Source: Aromatoleum sp. (GTDB taxonomy: Bacteria > Pseudomonadota > Gammaproteobacteria > Burkholderiales > Casimicrobiaceae). Taken from it: a stretch of DNA of 6,964 nt. How positions within the stretch are numbered: position 1 is the first letter of the stretch; each line of letters begins with the position of its first letter. Below are positions 1-6,035 of the stretch, in pieces. The notes below the pieces were generated by a model that was given only the letters and a program-made list of their open reading frames with translations, was not told the DNA's origin and ran no database searches. The DNA is taken from positions 1 through 6,964 of the forward strand of contig JAAFGU010000127.1 of the NCBI GenBank assembly GCA_010365205.1, written 5' to 3'. The position numbers and the translations under genes were made by a program.

Positions 1-1165
1 CGGCCTTGAGCAGCGCGCCTTCGGCTTCGAGCGCGGCGGAGAGCGGCGCGAGGTCGGGATCCTGCCCGATCGAGGGGACGATCGCATCCGCCTCGAGCGA
101 GAATTCGCTTTGGGCGAGCGGGGTCACCGTGAATTGCCCGCGCGGCGCACCCGCCTCGAACCGCACGCGCACGCACTCGAGCAAGAGACCCGCGCTGCCC
201 GTGTCGATCGCCTCGGTCAGCATCGCGCCGTCGACCAGTACAATGCCTTCCTCCAGCGCTTCGGCGACTTCCTCGCGCTGCGCCGGCATCTGCGCCACGC
301 TTTCGAGCGCGAGGATCGTGACCTCGTGCCCGGCGCGCCGCGCGCTACGTGCGACATCGATGGCGGCACTTCCGCCGCCGATCACGACCACACGCCTGCC
401 GAGGGCGGGCGGGGCGCCGGCGTTCGTCCGCGCCAGGTAGTCGGCGCCATCCATCACCCAAGGCCGCGTGTAATCGAGTCGTGGCAGGCGCTTCTGGCAC
501 CGGGCGCCGATGGCGAGGTAGACGGCGTCGAACTCGGTGCGCAGGCGCTCGAAGTCATCGGGCGTCTCCATCGATTCGCCGCAGCGCACGTCGATCCCGA
601 GCGCCACGATGCGCGCGATCTCGCCGTCGAGCACGGATCGCGCGAGGCGATACGACGGAATGCCGTAGCGCATCAGTCCACCGAGTTCCGGACGCGATTC
701 GAACAAGGTAACCGCGTAACCGCGTCTTCGCAGATGGAAGGCGGCCGATAGTCCCGAGGGTCCCCCGCCCACGACCGCAATCCGCTCCTCGCGCGGCGCT
801 TCGATCGGCGCAAACGCCCAAGCCTCCGCGAGCGCCGTATCGCCGACGTGGCGTTCGAGTCGGCAGATCGCCAGCGACCCGTCAAAACCGGCGCGATTGC
901 AGGCGGCTTCGCAGGGGTGGTGGCAAATGCGCCCGGCCACTGCGGGAAAGGGGTTGTGGCGCGTGAGGATCTCCCAGGCGCCGCGAAAGTCGCGCTCGCG
1001 GGCACGGCCGATCCACTCGGCAATGTCACCGTTCACCGGGCATGCGGCGTGGCACGGCGACGGAGCGTGGATGTGCTGCGGCAACGCGGACCGCCACGTG
1101 CCGGTCTTGAACACCTCGGTGTTGCCGGTGGTCCAGATGGTCGGAACCGCATCGTTCGCGTTCAT
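1..1165 (-). CDS. GltD-like FAD/NAD(P)/Fe-S oxidoreductase subunit of a 2-oxoacid dehydrogenase, partial
   Basis: The first 388 residues are present and the 3' end runs off the left edge. Residues 35-105 form the N-terminal Fe-S domain of the glutamate-synthase-small-subunit family: cysteines 38 and 42 in PCHAACPVNG, then C81, C85 and C89 in GRICHHPCEAAC, with LERH at 103-106. A first dinucleotide fold has GGGPSGLSAA from 133 and the flavoprotein signature GGLMRYGIP at about 162-170. A second fold has VVVIGGGSAAIDVA at about 258-271 (NAD(P) site). The usual C-terminal FAD-contacting segment is not yet reached. The ATG overlaps the stop of the upstream gamma-subunit gene by four bases (ATGA), so the two are translationally coupled. 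Known relatives, such as the flavoprotein subunit of phenylglyoxylate dehydrogenase (PadH) in denitrifying betaproteobacteria, carry electrons from a 2-oxoacid oxidoreductase to NAD(P). That role is inferred here from family and neighbour; the 2-oxoacid substrate cannot be told. A stand-alone GltD-type protein is less likely given the coupling. Confidence 0.88.
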   Translation of the reverse strand, partial: MNANDAVPTIWTTGNTEVFKTGTWRSALPQHIHAPSPCHAACPVNGDIAEWIGRARERDFRGAWEILTRHNPFPAVAGRICHHPCEAACNRAGFDGSLAICRLERHVGDTALAEAWAFAPIEAPREERIAVVGGGPSGLSAAFHLRRRGYAVTLFESRPELGGLMRYGIPSYRLARSVLDGEIARIVALGIDVRCGESMETPDDFERLRTEFDAVYLAIGARCQKRLPRLDYTRPWVMDGADYLARTNAGAPPALGRRVVVIGGGSAAIDVARSARRAGHEVTILALESVAQMPAQREEVAEALEEGIVLVDGAMLTEAIDTGSAGLLLECVRVRFEAGAPRGQFTVTPLAQSEFSLEADAIVPSIGQDPDLAPLSAALEAEGALLKA

Positions 1166-1719
1166 GCCGCCACCGTCTGCAGCTGCGCCTCGACCCACCG
1201 GTAGCCCTCTTCGCAAGCCGCGACGTTCTCGTCGTGCAGTTTCGGCGCTTCGTCGATCAGCGCGCGGGTCAGCGTCTCGAGTTTGGGCGCCTCGATCGCC
1301 CGTGCAAACGCACCGAGCAGTGCGGAATTGACGATCCGTCCCAAACCGTAGCGGCGCGAAATCGAGATGCCGTCGACCGGAATCAGCCGGTAGCCCGGCA
1401 GCTTCTCGGCGAACTCTTCGCGCGCCCTCGACGAGTTGACGACGATCAGCGTGTCGGGGCGTGCCGCCGCGAGCAACCGGCCTTCGAGCAGGCTCGCGTC
1501 GAAGCACAGGATCGCGTCGGCCTGCTCGATGTCGCAGCGCAAGCGGATCGGCCGGTCGTCGACGCGAATGAAGGAACTCACGGGCATGCCGCGCCTCGCG
1601 CCGCCGTAGCTCGCAAAGGCCTGCACCTCGCGCCCCTGAGCGAAGAACGCCATCGCCAGCAGGTTGCCGGCCGTCTGCGCGCCTTGGCCGCCTCGGCCCT
1701 GAATGATGATCTGCAGCAA
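1162..1719 (-). CDS. 2-oxoacid:acceptor oxidoreductase, gamma subunit
   Basis: A 185-residue protein of the pyruvate/2-ketoisovalerate ferredoxin oxidoreductase gamma family, near the family's usual length. It shows the diagnostic N-terminal IIIQGRGGQGAQTAGN (residues 4-19, glycine loop 8-13), FASYGGARRG at 35-44, and GRIVNSALLGAFARA at 127-141. The gamma subunit binds CoA in enzymes that oxidatively decarboxylate 2-oxoacids to acyl-CoA in the cytoplasm. I chose a TTG start at 1719: an AGGAG lies 8 bases upstream (1732-1728), translation from there begins directly at the conserved first beta strand, and no in-frame ATG precedes it before position 1896, where a reading would add 59 residues unlike the family. 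The stop overlaps the ATG of the flavoprotein gene. No ferredoxin-like delta subunit lies between them, unlike four-subunit archaeal enzymes. The substrate class (pyruvate, 2-oxoglutarate, aryl 2-oxoacid) cannot be decided from this subunit. Confidence 0.9.
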   Translation of the reverse strand: MLQIIIQGRGGQGAQTAGNLLAMAFFAQGREVQAFASYGGARRGMPVSSFIRVDDRPIRLRCDIEQADAILCFDASLLEGRLLAAARPDTLIVVNSSRAREEFAEKLPGYRLIPVDGISISRRYGLGRIVNSALLGAFARAIEAPKLETLTRALIDEAPKLHDENVAACEEGYRWVEAQLQTVAA

Positions 1720-1727
1720 GGGATGGT

Positions 1728-1732
1728 CTCCT
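1728..1732 (-). promoter_or_regulatory. Shine-Dalgarno fixing the TTG start of the gamma subunit
   Basis: AGGAG on the minus strand, separated by 8 bases from TTG at 1719-1717. It supports the non-ATG start, which also coincides with the conserved N-terminus of the family. Confidence 0.7.
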
Positions 1733-1793
1733 GTGGCGTCCGGCGCGACAATCGTGCGCACATGCCGGGCGGGGCAACGGACGCGAGGCGTCC

Positions 1794-1835
1794 ATTGTCG
1801 AGTGGACGCACCGGTCCGTCCTTGGCGCAGATCAA
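1794..1835 (-). promoter_or_regulatory. Candidate FNR/Anr-type promoter for the 2-oxoacid oxidoreductase genes
   Basis: On the minus strand TTGATCTGCGCCAA (1835-1822) matches 8 of 10 defined bases of the FNR/Anr site TTGAT-N4-ATCAA, with CCTTG/CAAGG arms just outside. Downstream, GACAAT at 1799-1794 matches 4 of 6 of a -10 hexamer. A start site about 7 bases past it, near 1787, would put the box centre (1828.5) at about -41.5, the class II activator position known for FNR/CRP family members. The transcript would have a leader of roughly 68 bases before the TTG codon. The rest of the 254 bp gap between this gene and the hydrolase shows nothing I can name. The site and spacing are seen in the sequence; regulation by oxygen is inference. 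Confidence 0.42.
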
Positions 1836-1973
1836 GGAGAGCGCGATAACGCGGTGCAGCACGACCCGGCGGATCCGTCAGCCGAGCCCGACACAACCGC
1901 CTGCCGGAGGTCGCGCGAGCCGGTCAATCGACCTGCGCCAACCGGCCACGGACCCCTCGTTGCGTCTACAGCG

Positions 1974-3200
1974 TCACCGATCCGATCCCGGAGCCTCGGT
2001 CAGCCAACTTCTCACTTGTTCGTAGACCTCGATACGACTCAGCAGATCGAGATGGCCCATTCCGTAGCCCACCCATCGGTGCGCCTCGGGAAGTGCGAGG
2101 TCCAGCGACTCGTCGCGGTGTCGGCCCAGAGCACTGTTCACCGGGACCAGTCCGTCGCCACGGATCCTCGCGCCGGACGAATTCGGCCGTTTCTGTTGGC
2201 TCGCCGCTACCGCATAGCAACGAACTCCGTCGGGTAGCGGGATTGCTCCGCCGGTGTCGCGCATCCCGGCCGGAGGATGCGCCCGCCAGTCTTCGTCGCG
2301 AAAATGCCCGTGACGCAAGTCCTGGATCCCGGCGCTGCGGACCTTGCCCAGGCGCGCAAACGGCGCCGTGTAGGGGCTGATCCCGATCAGAAAGTCCACC
2401 CAGGCGCCCGCGCGTTCCAGCGGGGCGCCAAAATGAGGCGTACCAAGGAACACGAGTGCATCGAGGCGCTTCGGCCACGCATGGCCGGCGCGAGCGGCGT
2501 AGTCGCAGGCGCTGCGTGCCACCAGGCCCCCCATGCTGTGGCCGATGATGACCAGCCGTTCGACGGGCTGGGGCCATTCATGCAACAGCGTTTCCATCAG
2601 ATCGCCGAATTCACGGCCGTTCGCGGAAATAGGCCGGCCGGTGTTGTAGTGCAGGTAAACCGGCGTGTACCCAAGATCGCGCGCCAGCGCCGCACCGTGA
2701 TCGTGGCCGTTGCGCGACCATTGCAGATCGTTCAAGCACAGTCCGTGAAGCAGAACCACCATCTTGCGCCCCGGATCAGGGAACGCGGCGGCCAACGTGG
2801 CCCCGGTGATCGCGACCGGCATCCCGCCTTGGCGCACGTGCATGGCAACGGCCAACGGATTGCCGGACGCGACGAGGTAGTCTCCGAACACGCCATTGAG
2901 CGCCGCCAGAACGGCTTCGCGTTCTTCCGAGGAAGGTCTGTCCGCGAGCAGCGGCGCGAGCATGCCGAGCAAGGCATCGACGCCGACGCCGACCATGCGC
3001 GTGATGCCGCGCACCGACTTGTAAACCAGCCCCGTGATTCCGGCTGGCCGTCCGGTGGGAGCCGTCCCGAAAACGCCGGGCGTCCGGGCAACGGTGTGGT
3101 GCATCGCTTCCACGAGGTCGGTCAATCCAACCGTGGCGTCGTTGGCAAGCCGTTGGAATCCGCGCAGATCCGACAGGCGAACGTGAACAGGTGTTGCCAT
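1974..3200 (-). CDS. alpha/beta-hydrolase, lipase/esterase type
   Basis: A 408-residue soluble serine hydrolase. The fold begins near residue 146 with KMVVLLHGLCLND (the HG oxyanion-hole region). The nucleophile elbow is GHSMGG at 220-225 with Ser222, and FLGTPHFGAP at 251-260 follows as in PGAP1-like and triacylglycerol lipases. RGDGLVPV at 347-354 supplies the likely acid Asp349, and GMGHLDLL at 380-387 the likely catalytic His383. The first 140 residues look mainly helical, without a lipase motif, and may be a cap or partner-binding region. There is no signal peptide or lipobox, so the protein is probably cytoplasmic; the ester substrate is unknown. The ATG at 3200 is the first in frame, with a weak GGGG about 9 bases upstream. 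It begins 83 bp after dctM and may share its transcript. The family call is firm; a PHA-depolymerase or thioesterase role cannot be excluded. Confidence 0.85.
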   Translation of the reverse strand: MATPVHVRLSDLRGFQRLANDATVGLTDLVEAMHHTVARTPGVFGTAPTGRPAGITGLVYKSVRGITRMVGVGVDALLGMLAPLLADRPSSEEREAVLAALNGVFGDYLVASGNPLAVAMHVRQGGMPVAITGATLAAAFPDPGRKMVVLLHGLCLNDLQWSRNGHDHGAALARDLGYTPVYLHYNTGRPISANGREFGDLMETLLHEWPQPVERLVIIGHSMGGLVARSACDYAARAGHAWPKRLDALVFLGTPHFGAPLERAGAWVDFLIGISPYTAPFARLGKVRSAGIQDLRHGHFRDEDWRAHPPAGMRDTGGAIPLPDGVRCYAVAASQQKRPNSSGARIRGDGLVPVNSALGRHRDESLDLALPEAHRWVGYGMGHLDLLSRIEVYEQVRSWLTEAPGSDR

Positions 3201-3258
3201 GACCTAGTACCCCGACCCATAAGTTTGCGTACATGCCGAGAAGCGATCCCGCGTGCCG

Positions 3259-3278
3259 AAAATGCGCTGCGCGGCAGC
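3259..3278 (-). terminator. Weak hairpin after dctM
   Basis: Just past the dctM stop, the minus strand reads GCTGC-CGC-GCAGC (3278-3266) followed by GCATTTTC. The stem is only 5 bp and the T run only 4, so this could be a partial terminator or chance. If inactive, the hydrolase is read through from dctQM. Confidence 0.22.
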
Positions 3279-3283
3279 CATGC

Positions 3284-4762
3284 TCACCGCGGCTTCGCGG
3301 CCGGGTCGCTTGCCGCATCCTTTGCGTCGTCATCGGCATTCCGTTCGAGTTGCTGCTCGAGCGTCCGCGGCCGCTCGTCTTCGGAGGTCGACGCAGCCGC
3401 TGTCGACGATCCGAGGTCGCTCGGATTGCGATGCCAGACCAGCATCGGCCACGCGAGCGTCAATGCGAGCACGGCAAGTTGCGCCGCCAGATAAGGCGCC
3501 AGCGCACGCGCCATGCCGCGGGCCGACAGCGCACGGCGCACGCTGTTGCGGACCATCAGCACCGCATACCCGAACGGCGGCGCCAGAAAGCTCGCCTGCA
3601 GGATCAGCAAGGTCAGCACCGCGACCCACGTCGCGTCGCCGATCTGCGTCAACAACGGCGGCATGACGACGGGGATGACGACGAAAATCATTTCGAAGGC
3701 GTCGAGCACCAGCGCGCACAGCGCGAGGCTCGCGAGCACGACGGCAAGCGCGGCCGGCGCTCCCCCGGGAAGCTCGACGAGAGCGGCCGCGACCCAGCGG
3801 TCGGTGCCATATGCGCGCAGAATCAAGGTAAACACCGTCGCACCGACCAGCAAGGCGAAAAGCGCGCCGGTGACCACCATCGTGTCGAGCAGCACCTCGC
3901 GCAATACAGTCCGCGTCAACGTGCGCGTCGCGAGCCCGAACAGGACCAGCACCACGCCACCCGCCGCCGCGGCTTCGACCGCGTAGAGATAGCCCAGCGT
4001 GACGCCGATCAACAAACCGGCAACGAACGCCGCCGTTGCGCCGGCGGTCGCCCATTCGCGCGCAGTGGGTCGCGGCGCCGCGGCGGCAATAACGCCCGTT
4101 TTTGCTCGGCATGTTACCCACGTCACAACGCTGTACATCGCAAGCAGGATGGCCGCGGGCACCAGCGCCCCCACGAATACGTCCTGCGTATTGATGATTC
4201 GCATCGCCCTGCCGGTCAAGTGGAGCGCTTCGGTATGCGCGCGCATCATCGCGTCCGAAAGCAGGATCAACACCAGCGACGGCGGCACTACGACACCCAG
4301 CGTGCTCGCCACGCAGACCAGCGCCGCGCTCTTCTCGGCCGGCATTCCGGCAGCGTCGAGCCGCGGGAATACGGTGCGCCCGAGTGTGGCGACACTCGCG
4401 CCGACCGAACCGTTCATCGGTGCAAGCAATACGCCCAGGCCCAGCCCGGCGAGCGCGGTGCCTGCGCCGGAGCGTTCCAGTGCACGGCTGGTCGCGCGAA
4501 ACACCGTCTGCGCAAGCGGCAGATGATTGAGCAGCGCGCCCATCAGTACGTAGAGGGGCAACGCCTGCAGAAGGTCGTTTTCCAGCAGGCCCAGAATCCG
4601 CGCCGGGACCGCGGTCAGGATCGGCAGCGTAAATGCGCCGACGAACAATCCGCCACCGCTAAACGCAACGGCCACACCGATCAGCACAATCCACGCTGGC
4701 AGCCCCGTTGCGATGAGCGTTACCGCGACCACTGCCAGCATCCACAGCCCCGCCGTCGCCAT
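3284..4762 (-). CDS. dctM: TRAP transporter large permease subunit, DctM family
   Basis: A 492-residue inner-membrane protein with about a dozen hydrophobic segments, from residue 5 to about 443. It is the transport-path subunit of a tripartite ATP-independent periplasmic transporter, which takes up organic acids using the sodium or proton gradient. DctM-family landmarks are visible: PLYVLMGALL at 69-78, NGSVGASVATLG at 117-128, TLGVVVPPSL at 154-163, LVLDAFEMIFVVIPVVMPP at 351-369, and FLAPPFGYAVLM at 392-403. The DxFEMIF motif with a following P-rich helix resembles the mannitol/chloroaromatic/2-oxoacid branch rather than the C4-dicarboxylate branch, though this is a weak guide to substrate. 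Its ATG shares one base with the dctQ stop (TGATG). After the last membrane segment there is a highly charged tail of about 48 residues, longer than usual. No DctP solute-binding protein is found in the window. Confidence 0.92.
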   Translation of the reverse strand: MATAGLWMLAVVAVTLIATGLPAWIVLIGVAVAFSGGGLFVGAFTLPILTAVPARILGLLENDLLQALPLYVLMGALLNHLPLAQTVFRATSRALERSGAGTALAGLGLGVLLAPMNGSVGASVATLGRTVFPRLDAAGMPAEKSAALVCVASTLGVVVPPSLVLILLSDAMMRAHTEALHLTGRAMRIINTQDVFVGALVPAAILLAMYSVVTWVTCRAKTGVIAAAAPRPTAREWATAGATAAFVAGLLIGVTLGYLYAVEAAAAGGVVLVLFGLATRTLTRTVLREVLLDTMVVTGALFALLVGATVFTLILRAYGTDRWVAAALVELPGGAPAALAVVLASLALCALVLDAFEMIFVVIPVVMPPLLTQIGDATWVAVLTLLILQASFLAPPFGYAVLMVRNSVRRALSARGMARALAPYLAAQLAVLALTLAWPMLVWHRNPSDLGSSTAAASTSEDERPRTLEQQLERNADDDAKDAASDPAAKPR

Positions 4763-5283
4763 CAGGGGCCCGCTTCACCGCGCGCGCAAAAGACGTCGAC
4801 CACGCCTTGCAAAAGCGTCAACAGCACGAGCAGCAACAGCGCGAGCTTCAAGATGTAATAACCGGGATTGAAAGTCTCGGGAAAGCCTTCGAGCTGGCGA
4901 ACCGATTGCGCAACATTGGGCCACGCGGCGTAGATGACGAACATCGACCACGGAACCAGCACGAACAGCGCGGAGAGCCTCGCGAGGCTGCTTCGGAGCG
5001 CGCCGTGGTAGCGCCGTGCAAAGGCGTCGGCAGCAAGGTGCGCATGACTACGGGTTGCCGCGGTGATCGCGACGCTCACGTAGAGGGCGAACAGCACCTG
5101 TGCCAGGTCGTTGGCCTCCCGCGAATACGCCTGCAGCCATTCGCGCAGCGGCCACTGCAAAAATAAGAGCAGCGACACAGGCAACACCAGGACCGATGCC
5201 GCCGCGACCAGGAGGCTCAGGGCCCGATCGAGCGTGCCCAGCGGATCGTGGTTGCCGCGGCTGAAGCGAGAATTTTCGGTCAT
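4762..5283 (-). CDS. dctQ: TRAP transporter small permease subunit, DctQ family
   Basis: A 173-residue inner-membrane protein with four predicted membrane helices (about 22-45, 57-76, 100-121 and 142-165), the standard DctQ topology. The loop after helix 2 has RSHAHLAADAF (78-88), matching the conserved H-x-x-x-D region of the family, and the last helix begins FNPGYYILKLAL (138-149). DctQ pairs with DctM in the membrane and is needed for binding-protein-dependent uptake. The stop overlaps the dctM start by one base. I placed the start at ATG 5283 (MTENSRF). An in-frame ATG at 5352 adds 23 residues without family character and would put the candidate sigma-54 promoter inside the coding region. 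The chosen start has no good Shine-Dalgarno (CCCTCC precedes it), so the start is less certain than the family. Confidence 0.87.
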   Translation of the reverse strand: MTENSRFSRGNHDPLGTLDRALSLLVAAASVLVLPVSLLLFLQWPLREWLQAYSREANDLAQVLFALYVSVAITAATRSHAHLAADAFARRYHGALRSSLARLSALFVLVPWSMFVIYAAWPNVAQSVRQLEGFPETFNPGYYILKLALLLLVLLTLLQGVVDVFCARGEAGP

Positions 5284-5330
5284 GGAGGGTTGAGCGTGCC
5301 GGCGAACGCAGTTCTTTGCCCGTGACCCAG

Positions 5331-5346
5331 CGCAAGCTTGGCGCCA
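5331..5346 (-). promoter_or_regulatory. Candidate sigma-54 (-24/-12) promoter for dctQM
   Basis: On the minus strand TGGCGC (5346-5341), five bases, then TTGCG (5335-5331). This keeps the invariant GG and GC of sigma-54 promoters exactly 10 bases apart (GG 5345-5344, GC 5333-5332) and matches TGGCAC-N5-TTGCW at 9 of 11 positions. The predicted start near 5320 gives a leader of about 37 bases to the dctQ ATG. Dct and TRAP genes are sigma-54 controlled in several proteobacteria, which fits. The -24 half also lies within a perfect 10-base palindrome TTGGCGCCAA (5338-5347), so it may instead be, or also be, an operator. Confidence 0.45.
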
Positions 5347-5407
5347 ACACAATTGATGGATGAGTACCTGACCCTCGCGCAGGAAAGAACAGCTATGCGC
5401 GTGGCCG

Positions 5408-5426
5408 GTGCTTGGAGTGGAAGCAC
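5408..5426. promoter_or_regulatory. Dyad GTGCTT-N7-AAGCAC, possible activator site
   Basis: A perfect 6+6 bp inverted repeat with a 7-base spacer. Its centre (5417) lies about 97 bp upstream of the start site predicted from the sigma-54 promoter, in the range where sigma-54 enhancer-binding proteins usually bind. No other clear operator stands out in the 480 bp between dctQ and the small gene. Activator identity is unknown. Confidence 0.3.
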
Positions 5427-5763
5427 AGGAGATTCAGACACTGGCCCCCGCGCAACCGGTCCCGTTCGCTCGCAATTCCCGAACAATGAAAGATCCCGGC
5501 ATCATCCATGTGAAGACGGGCCCGCGGATGCGCTCACTGAAGCACGATCGACGCCAGCCACCGGCCCTCGCCAAGAAGAGCCTCGCGGACTGACGGCGAA
5601 GCGGAAAGGCTACCGAGCGCAAATGCGTTCGACGCGCTGTTGGATGGCGGCGACGGCTCGCGGCGCGGCACATCGGCACGCCGTCAGCACGCAGTCCGAC
5701 GCGCATTCGGTCCGCAAGCGCCTCCCGAAGCGGAGCCGCGGCACCTGGCCGCAGCCCGACAGC
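5427..5763. other. Intergenic stretch, no convincing gene
   Basis: Between the dyad and the small lysine-rich gene I see no supported gene. Reading frames on both strands lack Shine-Dalgarno sites and protein-like composition. A G/C-rich hairpin with one mismatch, GCGGCTCC-GCTTC-GGAGGCGC-like on the minus strand at about 5717-5739, lies just past the small gene but has no T run; it could slow or protect the 3' end of that transcript. Confidence 0.4.
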
Positions 5764-5883
5764 TCAGTGCTTGATGAAGGGCGCGGCGTCGCTGGTGTGC
5801 TTCTTCTGCTGCTTCAGCGTTTTCTTTTCCTTCGGCGTGTGTTGCGGCTTCTTCTTGCTTTCCTTCGGGGGCTGATGGGACAT
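5764..5883 (-). CDS. small lysine-rich protein, 39 aa, unknown function
   Basis: A 39-residue protein starting MSHQPPKESKKKPQHTPKEK and ending SDAAPFIKH. The coding case rests on AGGAG at 5894-5890, six bases before the ATG, and on a -10-like hexamer upstream. It has twelve lysines and few hydrophobic residues, with no membrane segment, signal peptide or cysteine; it is probably disordered, cytoplasmic and strongly basic in its central part. I recall short hypothetical proteins with a similar KESKKKP...TPKEKK...KQQKKH layout in betaproteobacteria, but cannot verify this here. Nucleic-acid or ribosome association would be a guess from charge alone. It lies 152 bp after the dioxygenase gene and probably has its own promoter. 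Too short for common gene-calling cutoffs. Confidence 0.7.
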   Translation of the reverse strand: MSHQPPKESKKKPQHTPKEKKTLKQQKKHTSDAAPFIKH

Positions 5884-5923
5884 GGTTCGCTCCTGTGGAC
5901 CGCCGAGACCATGGCGTCCCGGC

Positions 5924-5929
5924 ACTATA
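5924..5929 (-). promoter_or_regulatory. Likely -10 element of the small-protein gene
   Basis: TATAGT on the minus strand (5 of 6 to TATAAT), about 41 bases before the ATG at 5883. The region 17 bases upstream has no good -35 match, so an activator or alternative recognition may be needed. The A/T-rich patch stands out against the GC-rich surroundings. Confidence 0.42.
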
Positions 5930-6004
5930 AGCCAAAGTCCCTTGATGCGCAGGTCCTGCCCTCGCCGGCGCGTGCGTCTGCGATGGCGCGACGGTCAGAA
6001 CGGG

Positions 6005-6034
6005 CGGCGCGGAGGGTTTAGGGATCCTGCGCCG
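6005..6034 (-). terminator. Possible hairpin after the dioxygenase gene
   Basis: CGGCGC (6034-6029 on the minus strand) and GCGCCG (6010-6005) form a perfect 6 bp stem around an 18-base loop, starting two bases past the stop codon. No T run follows, so it is not a classical intrinsic terminator; it may be chance in GC-rich DNA. Confidence 0.2.
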
Positions 6035-6035
6035 G

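Noticed and set aside
1720..1896. N-terminal extension of the gamma subunit from ATG 1896
   Set aside because: The 59 added residues have no family character, no ribosome-binding site was found there, and they cover the candidate promoter; TTG 1719 is better supported.
2277..3494. 405-codon open frame on the plus strand
   Set aside because: It lies opposite the hydrolase gene, which has a clear catalytic triad, and runs on into the DctM end; low-complexity basic composition.
3233..4858. 541-codon open frame on the plus strand
   Set aside because: It is antisense to dctM and dctQ; its translation is rich in Arg, Gln and His with no recognisable family, as expected from the complement of a GC-rich membrane-protein gene.
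5517..5524. CGGGCCCG palindrome
   Set aside because: Short GC-only palindromes are expected at this base composition.
5488..5593. Plus-strand 35-codon frame starting MKDPGIIHVKTG
   Set aside because: Fairly high third-position GC, but no Shine-Dalgarno and no recognisable similarity; not enough to call a gene.
5338..6021. 227-codon plus-strand frame across the regulatory gap
   Set aside because: It runs antisense through the small lysine-rich gene and its promoter, and its translation looks random.
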